From Haloplanus sp. CK5-1 (lineage in GTDB: Archaea; Halobacteriota; Halobacteria; Halobacteriales; Haloferacaceae): a stretch of 64,000 bases of DNA. Numbering within the stretch: the first letter of the stretch is position 1; each line of letters opens with the position of its first letter. The translations under genes and the position numbers were made by a program. The notes beneath the pieces are model-generated. The model worked only from the letters and a program-made list of their open reading frames with translations, did not search any database and was not told the origin of the DNA. The stretch is from NCBI RefSeq assembly GCF_037201915.1, contig NZ_CP147505.1, positions 186,001 to 250,000 of the forward strand, given 5' to 3'. Below are positions 1 to 13,877 of the stretch, one piece after another.

Positions 1-516
1 CTTTCGGCACTCTCTCCCGTGGCGTGACTGATCGGTGCCGACGATCTCGTGCTCACCGTCGGCGCAGGGGTCGCGAACATCGCCCCGTGACGCTTCGATA
101 TCGAGATCATCGCGAATACGCTCGGCAAGCAGTCGTCGATGGCAGTAGGTATCGTCAGCCTCCCAGCAAACAAACCAGATCGTACGCTCGGTCGCCCGAT
201 CTCGAAGTGTCTCGATGACCTGCTGAGGGCCTGCCGCGTCGAGATGATCGAGATACTGCTCCTCAAAGTCGACACTCTCCCACGCGACCCGCTGGGGCTC
301 GTCGTGGCCATCAGCTTCGGCCGCCTCTTCGATCTTCTTGTAGGCGTCGAGCAGGTGTTCGGGCGGCGCGAGCGTCTGGAGGTTCCGATCGACGACGTCG
401 TCGGTCCACTCTGCAGGATATCGAACGACGCCGAAGAGGTCGTCATCGGGTGCTGGCGTTGCCGATCCCTGCGACAGCGCAGTGAAATACGTCGTTCGGA
501 TCGGTAGGGCGGTCAC
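1..516 (-). CDS. DUF488 family protein, partial (3' end outside window)
   Basis: The first 172 codons are visible; the gene runs off the window edge. The start is GTG at 516, set by a strong GGAGGTG seven bases upstream, and it overlaps the stop of the preceding gene as GTGA. The call rests on a hydrophobic strand ending Phe-Val-Cys-Trp-Glu followed by Tyr-Cys-His-Arg-Arg (Cys117, Cys125, His126), the signature of DUF488, whose biochemical role is not established. It is the last visible gene of the cassette and should be co-translated with the two upstream genes. The protein is soluble, with no membrane segments. Confidence 0.7.
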   Translation of the reverse strand, partial: MTALPIRTTYFTALSQGSATPAPDDDLFGVVRYPAEWTDDVVDRNLQTLAPPEHLLDAYKKIEEAAEADGHDEPQRVAWESVDFEEQYLDHLDAAGPQQVIETLRDRATERTIWFVCWEADDTYCHRRLLAERIRDDLDIEASRGDVRDPCADGEHEIVGTDQSRHGRECRK

Positions 517-695
517 GCCGATCCACCTCCAGTAGAGACAGGTCCGTCGTCGAGATGGGTGGGGCGAAGAACACGCTCCGAAACCTGGTGCTCACAGGGG
601 AAGAGCTGAGCACTCGACCCGACACGAGTGGCCGCCCGAACCCGCGACCCGCACTGTGGGCACTCCGGAAGATCATCGGGGACAGTATAGATCAC
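513..695 (-). CDS. 60-residue zinc-knuckle protein
   Basis: This small ORF lies between the large HTH gene and the DUF488 gene. It overlaps both by four bases (GTGA at each junction). Its GTG start has GGAGGTG seven bases upstream, identical in spacing to its two neighbours. The protein has a CPQCG pair (Cys12, Cys15) and a later Cys34-Glu-His36, so it can bind one zinc in a C2-C-H arrangement, as do many haloarchaeal micro-proteins. It has no other recognisable domain. Coupling to both neighbours suggests it works with them, possibly as a nucleic-acid or protein adaptor, which is inference. Confidence 0.65.
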   Translation of the reverse strand: MIYTVPDDLPECPQCGSRVRAATRVGSSAQLFPCEHQVSERVLRPTHLDDGPVSTGGGSA

Positions 696-3325
696 ACCGA
701 CACACCTCCAGTAGACTGCTGGATACTGGTCTGGCCGTGATCGACTTCCGCACCGAAGCGCGCCGTCGCGACCGACGCAGAGGCGACGGCCTCTTGGTCC
801 GCCAGGGCCTGACACGTCGGGATCACCCACCAAGCCCACGCAACGTGGTCGCGGAGCGCGTCGATGTCGGGGACGCCATCGGGACCAAGGTCGATCCAGA
901 TATCCCACACCCGATCCGGGGGATCGTCGAGAGCGACGGCGTCGTAGAGGACGTCCCGAGCGAGGGTGAGGTCGTCCTCAACGAGACGAGGGAGGACATC
1001 CGCGTGGCGTTCGGCGTCAGTGCAGAACGACAGGCAGAGCCGATAACCCTGCCCAGTTGCCTCGATGAGCCCCAGTGCTTCGAGGCGAGGGAGATGGGTC
1101 CGGAGCGATCGCGTTGACCGTCCAGCCTGATCTGCCAGGGCAGATTGGGTAAGGGGTTGGTCGGCACGAAGTAGCGTCGCGACTACGTCTCGGATGGTGG
1201 GCGAAGCATTCGCGAGGAGTCCGTCGGACTGCAGAGCCTGTAGCGCCCGCCGGACTTCATCAGTCCGAATGTCCCGCTCGAAGGCTTCACGAGATAGTCC
1301 ACGACCGAGAGCGACCGCAGCGTCGTATGGTGTCGCTGCGAGACCGTGGAACAACGAAACAGCGTCACGGGTCGCCCGAAGCCGCTTCGTCGCTACCAGC
1401 GACCGGACGATTGCGGCGTAGGTCTTGCGACCGTGATCGTAGACGACCGGGACGTCAACGGCGATCTCGGGAGCGTCGTCGCGAAGGGCTTGCGGCTCGG
1501 CGAGTTCCTCCTGGAGGATCGTCGCGAGACCTTCGGGGGTGCCGCCACAGTCCCCGACGACGGAGACGGATGGGATGACCGCTCCGAGTGGATCGTCGTG
1601 ATCGATATCGAGGCCGGTCGTCCACTCGAGCTTCTCGTCCCGCGTCTCGAACAGTTGTCGGTAGCCGGTATGCTGACCATAACACGAGCAGATCGCGAGG
1701 CCGACCGCCAGGGATCGCGCCATGGTCCGTCGATGCTCGGTATCGAACTTCGGTAGCGAGGGAACGCGCACTTCGAAGGTGACGTCGACGTCGGCGAGGT
1801 CCAGGAGGTGGACCATCGTCCCGACGAGTCCGAGTGCTTCACGAGTGATCGTCGAGCGGAACGCATCCCGATCCTCGTAGTCGCCCTGGTGCCACTGCTT
1901 GGTAAGCTCGAGGAGGTCGTCCCGAGCGGTCTGCAGTCCGTCGATATAGTCGGCCGGCGTCTCATGATCATCCGGAAGATGACCGAGACATCGAGACCCG
2001 CGGAGGATCTGCCGATGATCGTCGAACAGATCGGCGAACTCGGGAGCCTCGAGCAGTCGGTCCTCGGTGAGGACGAACTCCCAGATACGCCAGTCGGTTA
2101 ACGCAGCTGCAGTACTCACCCAGTAAGGCATGGGGGAGTCGTACTCACAGGAGACACCGACCGCGTCTGCACTCTGATCGATCCAGATGTGGCCTTCGGC
2201 ACGATCATCACGCCCCTCAACAGAGTGATCGACTACCGAGACGCCGCCATCAGGGGTACATTCCCGGGCAGCGATGTACTCAGACCGGTTCCAGTCGGCC
2301 GGCGTATGGAGACTGGGGAGGCGTTCCCGGTGGAACCCGCGCTGGCCGGCCTCACCAGCCGCCGCGGCCCCCTCGTCTCCCCCCTCCCGTGCATGCGCGT
2401 GGTTACACGGCATATCTTGGAACGATTTTCCGGTCTCGCTAACGCGCTCAGACACCGCTTCGTCGAGCGACGCTTGTCTACCGTATTCCGCATCGAGCGC
2501 GTCCAAGACATCCGAACCAGTCTGGAGAATCTCGACAGCACTACCAGCAGCGGTCTCGAAGCGCTCGGAGATCAGACCGAACTCACGGAGTTCGCCGAGT
2601 AACTGGCGAACGCGAGCGGAGGAGACGTCAAGAGTGTTGTAGAGCCGTTCGTACGGAAGTGTCTCGGCGTTGGTCTGAGCGATCCGTCGAAGGAGTTCAA
2701 CAGCACGTCCATCGGGATCGAGATTCGCGAGCGCTGCCCTGGAGTCGCCTTCTATGCCCCATGCTCTGCACTGCTCCCTAACGCTATCCGGGAGCTGCCC
2801 GTGATGATCGTGCGCGAGGTGGACGAGATCGAGTCGGCGACCGACCACCTGCACATCGCAGGCACAGGCGAGCGTCGCGAGTATCTCGCAGACGCGGTCG
2901 CGCTGATCACGGCGGCGGTCGAACCAGTCCGGTTCGAGTCGAAACACTAGGGTCGGAGCATGATCTGCCAGCGTTAGCAGATCTGGAATCATCGATACGT
3001 CGTCTAGATCAGAGCGACCAGACCCGACCGAACGAAGAGTCCGTCGGAAGTCCCACATGGCACGCTCGTCGCCGGATGCAATGCGAATTAGGAGACCGAC
3101 CAGATCGCCGTCACGAATCTCAAGGTCGAGATCCTCGAGCTGGTCGATAGCGTCGGTGACCGTTGTGCCCTGGAGTCCGTCACGGACAGACTGGACGAGG
3201 TCCTCCTGGAGCGCAGCCGTCTCGAGTAACGAGCCGAGGAGGTCACCTGGTGGACGATCGTCGAGCGTGACCGTCGCGACTGCATCGACGGGTTGCTGCC
3301 GGGAGAGGGAAACACCCGGCGTCAC
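692..3325 (-). CDS. large haloarchaeal accessory protein with two winged-helix domains
   Basis: This 877-residue protein begins at GTG (3325), chosen because GGAGGTG lies seven bases upstream. An upstream ATG at about 3353 is out of frame. I see a winged helix around residues 205-255 (alternating hydrophobic helices ending in GLISE) and another around 710-765 (TQSALADQAGRSTRSL then GLIEATG). Between them is a Cys-His stretch, CNHAHAREG, near 307-315, and a Trp-rich middle region. It has no ATPase, nuclease or recombinase motif and no membrane segment. I do not recognise a named family. The two DNA-binding folds and element-like setting suggest a regulator or partition/replication protein. Its last codons overlap the next gene. 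Confidence 0.6.
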   Translation of the reverse strand: MTPGVSLSRQQPVDAVATVTLDDRPPGDLLGSLLETAALQEDLVQSVRDGLQGTTVTDAIDQLEDLDLEIRDGDLVGLLIRIASGDERAMWDFRRTLRSVGSGRSDLDDVSMIPDLLTLADHAPTLVFRLEPDWFDRRRDQRDRVCEILATLACACDVQVVGRRLDLVHLAHDHHGQLPDSVREQCRAWGIEGDSRAALANLDPDGRAVELLRRIAQTNAETLPYERLYNTLDVSSARVRQLLGELREFGLISERFETAAGSAVEILQTGSDVLDALDAEYGRQASLDEAVSERVSETGKSFQDMPCNHAHAREGGDEGAAAAGEAGQRGFHRERLPSLHTPADWNRSEYIAARECTPDGGVSVVDHSVEGRDDRAEGHIWIDQSADAVGVSCEYDSPMPYWVSTAAALTDWRIWEFVLTEDRLLEAPEFADLFDDHRQILRGSRCLGHLPDDHETPADYIDGLQTARDDLLELTKQWHQGDYEDRDAFRSTITREALGLVGTMVHLLDLADVDVTFEVRVPSLPKFDTEHRRTMARSLAVGLAICSCYGQHTGYRQLFETRDEKLEWTTGLDIDHDDPLGAVIPSVSVVGDCGGTPEGLATILQEELAEPQALRDDAPEIAVDVPVVYDHGRKTYAAIVRSLVATKRLRATRDAVSLFHGLAATPYDAAVALGRGLSREAFERDIRTDEVRRALQALQSDGLLANASPTIRDVVATLLRADQPLTQSALADQAGRSTRSLRTHLPRLEALGLIEATGQGYRLCLSFCTDAERHADVLPRLVEDDLTLARDVLYDAVALDDPPDRVWDIWIDLGPDGVPDIDALRDHVAWAWWVIPTCQALADQEAVASASVATARFGAEVDHGQTSIQQSTGGVSV

Positions 3326-3366
3326 GCTGCCACACCTCCCAGCGGGGCAGCATGGCCACTACCTGT

Positions 3367-3390
3367 TTGTACGGTCGAACAAGTATCTAG
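3367..3390 (-). promoter_or_regulatory. promoter and palindromic operator candidate of the cassette
   Basis: An A/T-rich box (CTAGATACTT, 3390-3381) is followed at once by the imperfect palindrome TTGTTCGACCGTACAA (3382-3367; 6 of 8 pairs match). The palindrome would sit between TATA box and transcription start, a position suited to repression, perhaps by the cassette's own winged-helix protein. This is inferred from sequence only. Confidence 0.4.
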
Positions 3391-3413
3391 AGATGAAGAA
3401 TGTGTAGTAGAAT

Positions 3414-3437
3414 CCCTCAGGTTTTGGATTCTGAGGG
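3414..3437 (-). terminator. hairpin downstream of tRNA-Cys
   Basis: CCCTCAG and CTGAGGG form a seven-pair stem with a ten-base loop, starting about ten bases past the tRNA 3' end. The following bases are only moderately U-rich, so it could terminate tRNA transcription or mark the junction with the cassette. Confidence 0.45.
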
Positions 3438-3447
3438 TTTGCGGCCA

Positions 3448-3523
3448 AGCCAAGGGCCGGATTTGAACCGGCGATGGGCGGCTCTGCAGGCCGCTGCGTT
3501 AGGCCGAACTCTGCCACCTTGGC
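3448..3523 (-). tRNA. tRNA-Cys (anticodon GCA)
   Basis: The acceptor stem GCCAAGG/CCTTGGC pairs fully, with discriminator U as is usual for cysteine tRNA. The anticodon stem is GCGGC/GCCGC around loop CTGCAGA, giving anticodon GCA, and the T-arm contains GGTTCAAATCC. The 3' CCA is not encoded. The tRNA is the last gene of the rRNA locus but follows the 5S terminator and has its own TATA-like box. Confidence 0.95.
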
Positions 3524-3548
3524 GCGTCGGATACTATCGGAGTCCGTC

Positions 3549-3557
3549 GCTTAAGCC
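3549..3557 (-). promoter_or_regulatory. TATA box for tRNA-Cys
   Basis: GGCTTAAGC lies about 29 bases ahead of the mature 5' end of tRNA-Cys and downstream of the rRNA terminator. This allows separate transcription of the tRNA. Confidence 0.5.
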
Positions 3558-3599
3558 TAGCGGTCGGCGTCGAAACCGGCGGCTCAACGATCGATATGC

Positions 3600-3634
3600 A
3601 AAAAGCCCCGCCGAGCTCGCAGCTCGACGAGGCT
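3600..3634 (-). terminator. rRNA operon terminator
   Basis: On the minus strand a 14-pair stem (AGCCTCGTCGAGCT against AGCTCGGCGGGGCT, two G-U pairs) with loop GCG is followed by five T residues. It begins 13 bases beyond the 5S gene. It has the stem plus U-run form of a strong intrinsic-type terminator. Confidence 0.8.
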
Positions 3635-3646
3635 GAGTATGAATGG

Positions 3647-3768
3647 TGAGGCGGCGAATCGAAACTCCCAGAGGGTCGCCCACTCCAGTACTGCTCGATA
3701 CGCAGGCGGGCTTAACGTCCGTGTTCGGGATGGGTACGGGTGTCTCCCCGCCGCTCTGGCCGCCTTCA
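3647..3768 (-). rRNA. 5S ribosomal RNA
   Basis: The minus strand reads TGAAGGCGGCC, then the conserved CCCGTACCCATCCCGAACACG loop region, then CAGTACTGGAGTG, and ends in GCCGCC, which pairs with the 5' end. Length is about 122 bases, normal for haloarchaea. The ends are estimated to within a few bases. The 5' end directly follows a tRNA-like element that fits known tRNase Z processing of 5S in Haloferax. Confidence 0.93.
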
Positions 3769-3815
3769 TGCCGACCGACGGAATCGAACCGCCGTCAAAC
3801 CACTGTCGGTAGGGT
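3769..3815 (-). other. t-element (T-arm plus acceptor) before 5S rRNA
   Basis: The minus strand holds GGCGG-TTCGATT-CCGTC, a five-pair T-arm with canonical loop, followed by seven bases GGTCGGC and A, then at once the 5S 5' end. An ACCGAC segment upstream can pair with GTCGGT. There is no D-arm or anticodon arm, so this is not a tRNA gene. In Haloferax volcanii such a mini-tRNA is reported to be cut by tRNase Z to form the 5S 5' end, and this copy fits that role. Confidence 0.7.
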
Positions 3816-3817
3816 CT

Positions 3818-3885
3818 CCAACCGTACGTACGTGCGATCCAGCTAGCGCCTGGACCCGACACTCAAATCGGGTCACAGTGCGACA
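3818..3885 (-). repeat. 23S rRNA processing stem, 3' half
   Basis: This segment is nearly complementary to 6806-6877 on the other side of 23S. Of 26 core bases around TGGACCCGAC, 23 match, and pairing continues through GTACGTGCGATCCAG. The pair forms the long helix that carries the bulge-helix-bulge cut by the splicing endonuclease to release 23S rRNA. Confidence 0.8.
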
Positions 3886-6802
<2,917 letters not shown>

Positions 6803-6805
6803 TTG

Positions 6806-6877
6806 ATGGATGTCACACTAGTGACCCGGTTTGACTGTCGGGTCCAGTGGACGCCTGGATCGCACGTACATACGGTT
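6806..6877 (-). repeat. 23S rRNA processing stem, 5' half
   Basis: This is the partner of 3818-3885. The two strands align over about 65 bases with few mismatches. It lies between tRNA-Ala and the 23S 5' end and would form the bulge-helix-bulge substrate for EndA, which is itself encoded at 18997-20064 in this window. Confidence 0.8.
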
Positions 6878-6970
6878 TCATCACCCTCCCGTGGATGCGG
6901 GAGCGTTCGACCCTTCCCATCCGCGCTTGCGCGGGATGGTGCATCGGTCTGGGATCAGTCGTACCGCCCT

Positions 6971-6990
6971 CGCCCACTTAAGGGGCGTGG
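6971..6990 (-). promoter_or_regulatory. possible internal promoter in the 16S-23S spacer
   Basis: CCACGCCCCTTAAGTGGGCG on the minus strand contains the TTAAG core seen in the main rRNA promoters, between tRNA-Ala and 23S. Internal spacer promoters are known in haloarchaeal rRNA operons. The upstream TCGACGG part is missing here, so confidence is limited. Confidence 0.4.
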
Positions 6991-7011
6991 TTTGGTTTTC
7001 CGATCCCGGCA

Positions 7012-7083
7012 TGGACCCACTGGGATTCGAACCCAGGGCATCCTCCTTGCAAAGGAGGCACTCTACCGCTGAGCTATGGGCCC
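7012..7083 (-). tRNA. tRNA-Ala (anticodon TGC)
   Basis: The acceptor GGGCCCA/TGGGTCC pairs fully and the discriminator is A. The anticodon arm is CTCCT/AGGAG around TTTGCAA, giving TGC. The T-arm has GGTTCGAATCC. Its position inside the 16S-23S spacer is typical of haloarchaea. Confidence 0.97.
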
Positions 7084-7117
7084 ACTCCCGGGCGATCCCG
7101 GGAGCGTGATGTGAAGC

Positions 7118-7180
7118 GTGAGCCTTGGTGGTTCTAAAGTGCCCGATCGGCGTGGTGATCGAACCGTGGACCGCAGTGGT
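7118..7180 (-). repeat. 16S rRNA processing stem, 3' half
   Basis: This is complementary to 8751-8816 upstream of 16S, including a perfect 17-base match (GTGAGCCTTGGTGGTTC on the plus strand here). The two halves form the precursor helix around 16S. Confidence 0.75.
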
Positions 7181-7190
7181 CGTCGGTGGG

Positions 7191-7213
7191 CTCTCCCGTG
7201 TGGGAGAGTCCCG
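7191..7213. other. hairpin just downstream of 16S
   Basis: GGGCTCTCCC and GGGAGAGTCCC surround a short loop within a few bases of the 16S 3' end. It may take part in 16S 3' processing. Confidence 0.4.
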
Positions 7214-7219
7214 GTCTGT

Positions 7220-8690
<1,471 letters not shown>

Positions 8691-8750
8691 GGTCTCACTC
8701 CATGGGGAGTGAGGGGTGGCGGGAAACGTAATGTTTCCGCGTCGTGTATA

Positions 8751-8816
8751 GACCACTGAGGTCCGTGGTTCGGGCCACCGCGTCGATCGGGTGACACCGA
8801 ACCACCAAGGCTCACA
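8751..8816 (-). repeat. 16S rRNA processing stem, 5' half
   Basis: This is the partner of 7118-7180. The aligned strands share GTGAGCCTTGGTGGTTC, CCCGATCG and GCAGTGGTC-like blocks with few differences. It forms the precursor helix processed by the bulge-helix-bulge endonuclease. Confidence 0.75.
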
Positions 8817-8893
8817 TCAGATTCCGTCTTACGGCGGACCGCAGAGGTGGAATCCTCATGTTTCGTCCGGACTTGAATCGAGTCGGGCGACCC

Positions 8894-8910
8894 ACATAAG
8901 CCCGTCGATC
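8894..8910 (-). promoter_or_regulatory. rRNA promoter, proximal
   Basis: ATCGACGGGCTTATGTGGG on the minus strand matches the motif of the two upstream rRNA promoters: TCGACGG followed by a TTA-rich TATA core. It is the copy nearest to 16S. Confidence 0.65.
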
Positions 8911-9000
8911 GGGCGTGGGGTGAGTCGGCCGGTCGGCGTATCAGTCCGAGTCGAAGGCGTTCGTGCCCTCGCCGCGCTTCGCATCACAACCGAACGCCCT

Positions 9001-9021
9001 TAATCACTTAAGGCCGTCGGA
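9001..9021 (-). promoter_or_regulatory. rRNA promoter, middle
   Basis: TCCGACGGCCTTAAGTGATT on the minus strand has the same CCGACGGCCTTA core as the distal promoter. It is a classical haloarchaeal rRNA promoter form. Confidence 0.75.
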
Positions 9022-9118
9022 AGCGTTCCGCCGCGGGCGGGCGATTATGTCGGCGACCGGATCGGTTCCGGCTGCCGGAATCACCACCGGCGACGTGCGT
9101 ACTACGACACATGCCGGT

Positions 9119-9141
9119 GGCATAAATAAGGCCGTCGAAGT
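9119..9141 (-). promoter_or_regulatory. rRNA promoter, distal
   Basis: CTTCGACGGCCTTATTTATG on the minus strand shares TCGACGGCCTTA with the middle copy. The three copies are spaced roughly 115 bases apart. Confidence 0.75.
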
Positions 9142-9334
9142 GGACCGCCTTCGTGGGACGGTTCCATGGGTCGGAGAATCATGGTCGAGAAAGCGGTGTT
9201 GCGCGGCTGGAGGCCGGTCGGTCATCCCCCGCTCGTACGGACGGTCCCGCCGGGGAGCGGCCGCGCGAGTGGACGGTGGTCGGCGCACGGGCAAAGCCCT
9301 GTCGACACTCACCACCTCGCCACCGCGGCCGGGG

Positions 9335-9682
9335 TTAGTCTTGGTGTTCGATACCCTTCTTCGAGACGTTGCCGTTCGTTATCTCGTCGACGTCGGAGAG
9401 CCAGACTTCGCCCTCGTCCTCGGCATCCCACTCGTCCATGTCGACGTCGGGGGGCGACTCGTTCCACGCCCACGCGTCGTAGACGTGTACCTTATCGGTC
9501 CCCTTCTCCCGGAGTCGGATCTCGGTCGGGTTCGCCTCCGCTTCCTCCTCGGAGTCGGCGGGGTTTTCGAGACGGCGGGCAGCCTTCAGCGCCGCCTGCC
9601 GGGGCATGTTGCCCGAGAACACGCTGTCCTCCTCCCCGTCATCCTGTAGCGCGAAGTTCCGCTTATCGTCCTCTCGTACCAT
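9335..9682 (-). CDS. MC1 family non-histone chromosomal protein
   Basis: This 115-residue protein is a DNA-bending chromatin protein of the MC1 family, common in haloarchaea and Methanosarcina. Diagnostic stretches are the N-terminal VREDDKRNFALQD, the FSGNMPRQAALKAARRL core and REKGTDKVHVYDAWAW. Basic and aromatic residues in the core contact DNA in known members. The tail is acidic, as expected for a halophile. A GAGGTG signal lies seven bases before the ATG and a TATA box (AATATAAATAT, 9719-9729) lies further upstream. It is divergent from the AbrB-type gene and sits just upstream of the rRNA promoters, on the same strand. Confidence 0.93.
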   Translation of the reverse strand: MVREDDKRNFALQDDGEEDSVFSGNMPRQAALKAARRLENPADSEEEAEANPTEIRLREKGTDKVHVYDAWAWNESPPDVDMDEWDAEDEGEVWLSDVDEITNGNVSKKGIEHQD

Positions 9683-9718
9683 GATTGTGCACCTCTATGC
9701 GAATCGAACACATGCCAC

Positions 9719-9729
9719 AATATAAATAT
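9719..9729 (-). promoter_or_regulatory. TATA box of the MC1 gene
   Basis: ATATTTATATT on the minus strand is the most A/T-rich site of the area and lies about 40 bases ahead of the MC1 ATG. It leaves a short leader that contains the GAGGTG ribosome-binding site. Confidence 0.6.
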
Positions 9730-9879
9730 GTCGGCAAATCGGGGGCTCAACGGGGGTGGAGGGATACCCGTCGGCCGGCACTCCTCGACCGACTCGTCGC
9801 GTCGGGTGTCAGGAGCGACGGTCGACGAGTAGACAACACTTATGTGTATCCTGCGGCGAAAGAGGGGTAGACACCCCCG

Positions 9880-10077
9880 ATGGTCCGGAAAAAGAAACTC
9901 AGTCCGAGCGGTGCCAAGGACGAGAACGGCGAGTACCACAACGTCCACGTGAACCTCCACGAAGACGAACTCGCCGTGGCCGGCATGGATATCGGCGACG
10001 AGGTGTTCGTGCGGGTACGCGACGGGAAGATCATCATCCAGAAGGCCGACCCGGACGACGTGGAACACGACTTCTGA
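9880..10077 (+). CDS. small AbrB/SpoVT-type protein
   Basis: The 65-residue protein has the swapped-hairpin AbrB pattern: a basic start (VRKKKLSPSG), strand VHVNLHEDELAVAGMDIGD, then EVFVRVRDGKIIIQKA. Such proteins form dimers that bind DNA or act as antitoxin-like regulators, but no toxin gene is adjacent. A TATA-like ACTTATGT (9838-9845) precedes it. It lies 60 bases before pyrD on the same strand and may be co-transcribed with it. The fold assignment is fairly secure, but the target is unknown. Confidence 0.75.
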   Translation: MVRKKKLSPSGAKDENGEYHNVHVNLHEDELAVAGMDIGDEVFVRVRDGKIIIQKADPDDVEHDF

Positions 10078-10137
10078 ACGGATGACCGCCCACGACCACG
10101 GCGGGAGCCGACCGTCGCCGCCGGGGGACGACGACAG

Positions 10138-11189
10138 ATGAACGGGTACGACGCGCTCAAGCCGCTGTTGTTCGCACTTCCGCCGGAGACGGCCCATCGG
10201 GTGACACACCGGGTACTCCGAGGGGTCCAGCACACGCCCGTCGAGAACTTCCTCCGGGAGCGGTACACGGTCGAGAACGACCGCCTGCGCACCGAGGCGT
10301 TCGGACTCGACTTCGAGAACCCGGTGGGCGTCGCCGCCGGCTTCGACAAGAACGGCGAGGTGCCGTCGGCGCTGGTCGCACTCGGCTTCGGTCACGTCGA
10401 AATCGGCGGCGTCACCGCCGAGCGACAGGCCGGCAACCCCCGACCCCGCCTCTTTCGGCTCCCCGAGGACGGCGCGCTGATCAACCGGATGGGGTTCAAC
10501 AACGAGGGAGCGGACCGGATCGGCGCGCGACTCGACGACGCCGACCTCCCGGACGCGCCCGTGGGCGTGAACATCGGGAAGTCGAAGGCGACGCCGCTCT
10601 ACGAGGCGGCCGACGACTACCGCTACACCTACGAGCGCGTGGCCGACGCCGGCGACTACTTCGTCGTGAACGTCTCGAGCCCCAACACGCCCGGCCTGCG
10701 CGACCTCCAGCACCGCGAGTCGCTCGAACGCATTCTCGGGGGACTGCTCGACGCCGGGGCGGACCCGCTGTTGGTGAAACTCTCGCCCGACCTCGCGGCC
10801 CCCGCCATCGACGAAGCCCTCGCCGTCGTCGACGACTTGGACCTGGACGGCGTCGTCGCCACCAACACGACCGTCGACCGCCCGCAGGGGCTGCGGAATC
10901 CGAACCGGGTCGAACGCGGTGGCCTCTCGGGGAAGCCGATCGAGGAACGGGCGACGGGGACGATCGAGTTCATCGCCGACCGAACCGACGTACCGATTGT
11001 CGGCGTCGGCGGCGTCACCGACGCCGAGGGTGCCTACCGAAAGATCCGTGCGGGAGCGAGCGTCGTCCAACTGTACACCGGACTGGTGTACGAGGGACCG
11101 GGGCTCGCACGCGACATCAACGAGGGGCTCCTCGACCTCCTAGAACGGGACGGCTTCGACTCGGTGGAAGACGCGGTCGGTGTCGGCCG

Positions 11190-11193
<4 letters not shown>
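10138..11193 (+). CDS. pyrD: dihydroorotate dehydrogenase, quinone-dependent class 2
   Basis: The 351-residue enzyme oxidises dihydroorotate to orotate in pyrimidine synthesis and passes electrons to the quinone pool. The N-terminal helix (YDALKPLLFALPPETAH) is the membrane-associating part typical of class 2. FMN and substrate motifs follow in order: GVAAGFDKNGE, INRMGFNNEG, NVSSPNTPGLR with the catalytic serine region, and VGVGGVTDAEGAY near the end. Length fits the family. Its stop overlaps the convergent valS stop at CTAG (11190-11193). Confidence 0.97.
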
Positions 11194-13793
<2,600 letters not shown>

Positions 13794-13877
13794 GGTATTG
13801 CTCGCGTGACGCTACCGGAGCGGCCGGTGTTAAACGCCTCGGTTGGGGGCTGTCGGGGCCGAAGAAGGGAACGGGGT

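Larger units (their letters stand above)
1..3447 (-). mobile_element. possible integrated-element segment abutting tRNA-Cys
   Basis: The three minus-strand genes here form a translationally coupled cassette that begins just beyond the 3' end of tRNA-Cys, the side on which archaeal integrases usually insert elements. The large first gene resembles haloarchaeal accessory proteins rather than core genes, and the DUF488 family is also frequent in accessory regions. No integrase, transposase or second attachment site is visible, and the far end lies outside the window. The element nature is therefore inference from position and gene content only. Confidence 0.35.
8691..9334 (-). other. rRNA operon leader and promoter region (no protein gene seen)
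   Basis: This 644-base gap holds the 16S upstream processing half-stem (8751-8816), a CTCACTCC/GGGAGTGAG hairpin next to the 16S 5' end (8694-8712), and three tandem promoters (8894-9140). From 9142 to the end of the MC1 gene at 9335 I see no coding sequence, RNA gene or recognisable repeat; open frames there have no family resemblance. Confidence 0.6.

Noticed and set aside
3769-3840. A tRNA gene between 23S and 5S
   Set aside because: Only a T-arm and acceptor are present, with no D-arm or anticodon arm, so it is annotated as a t-element.
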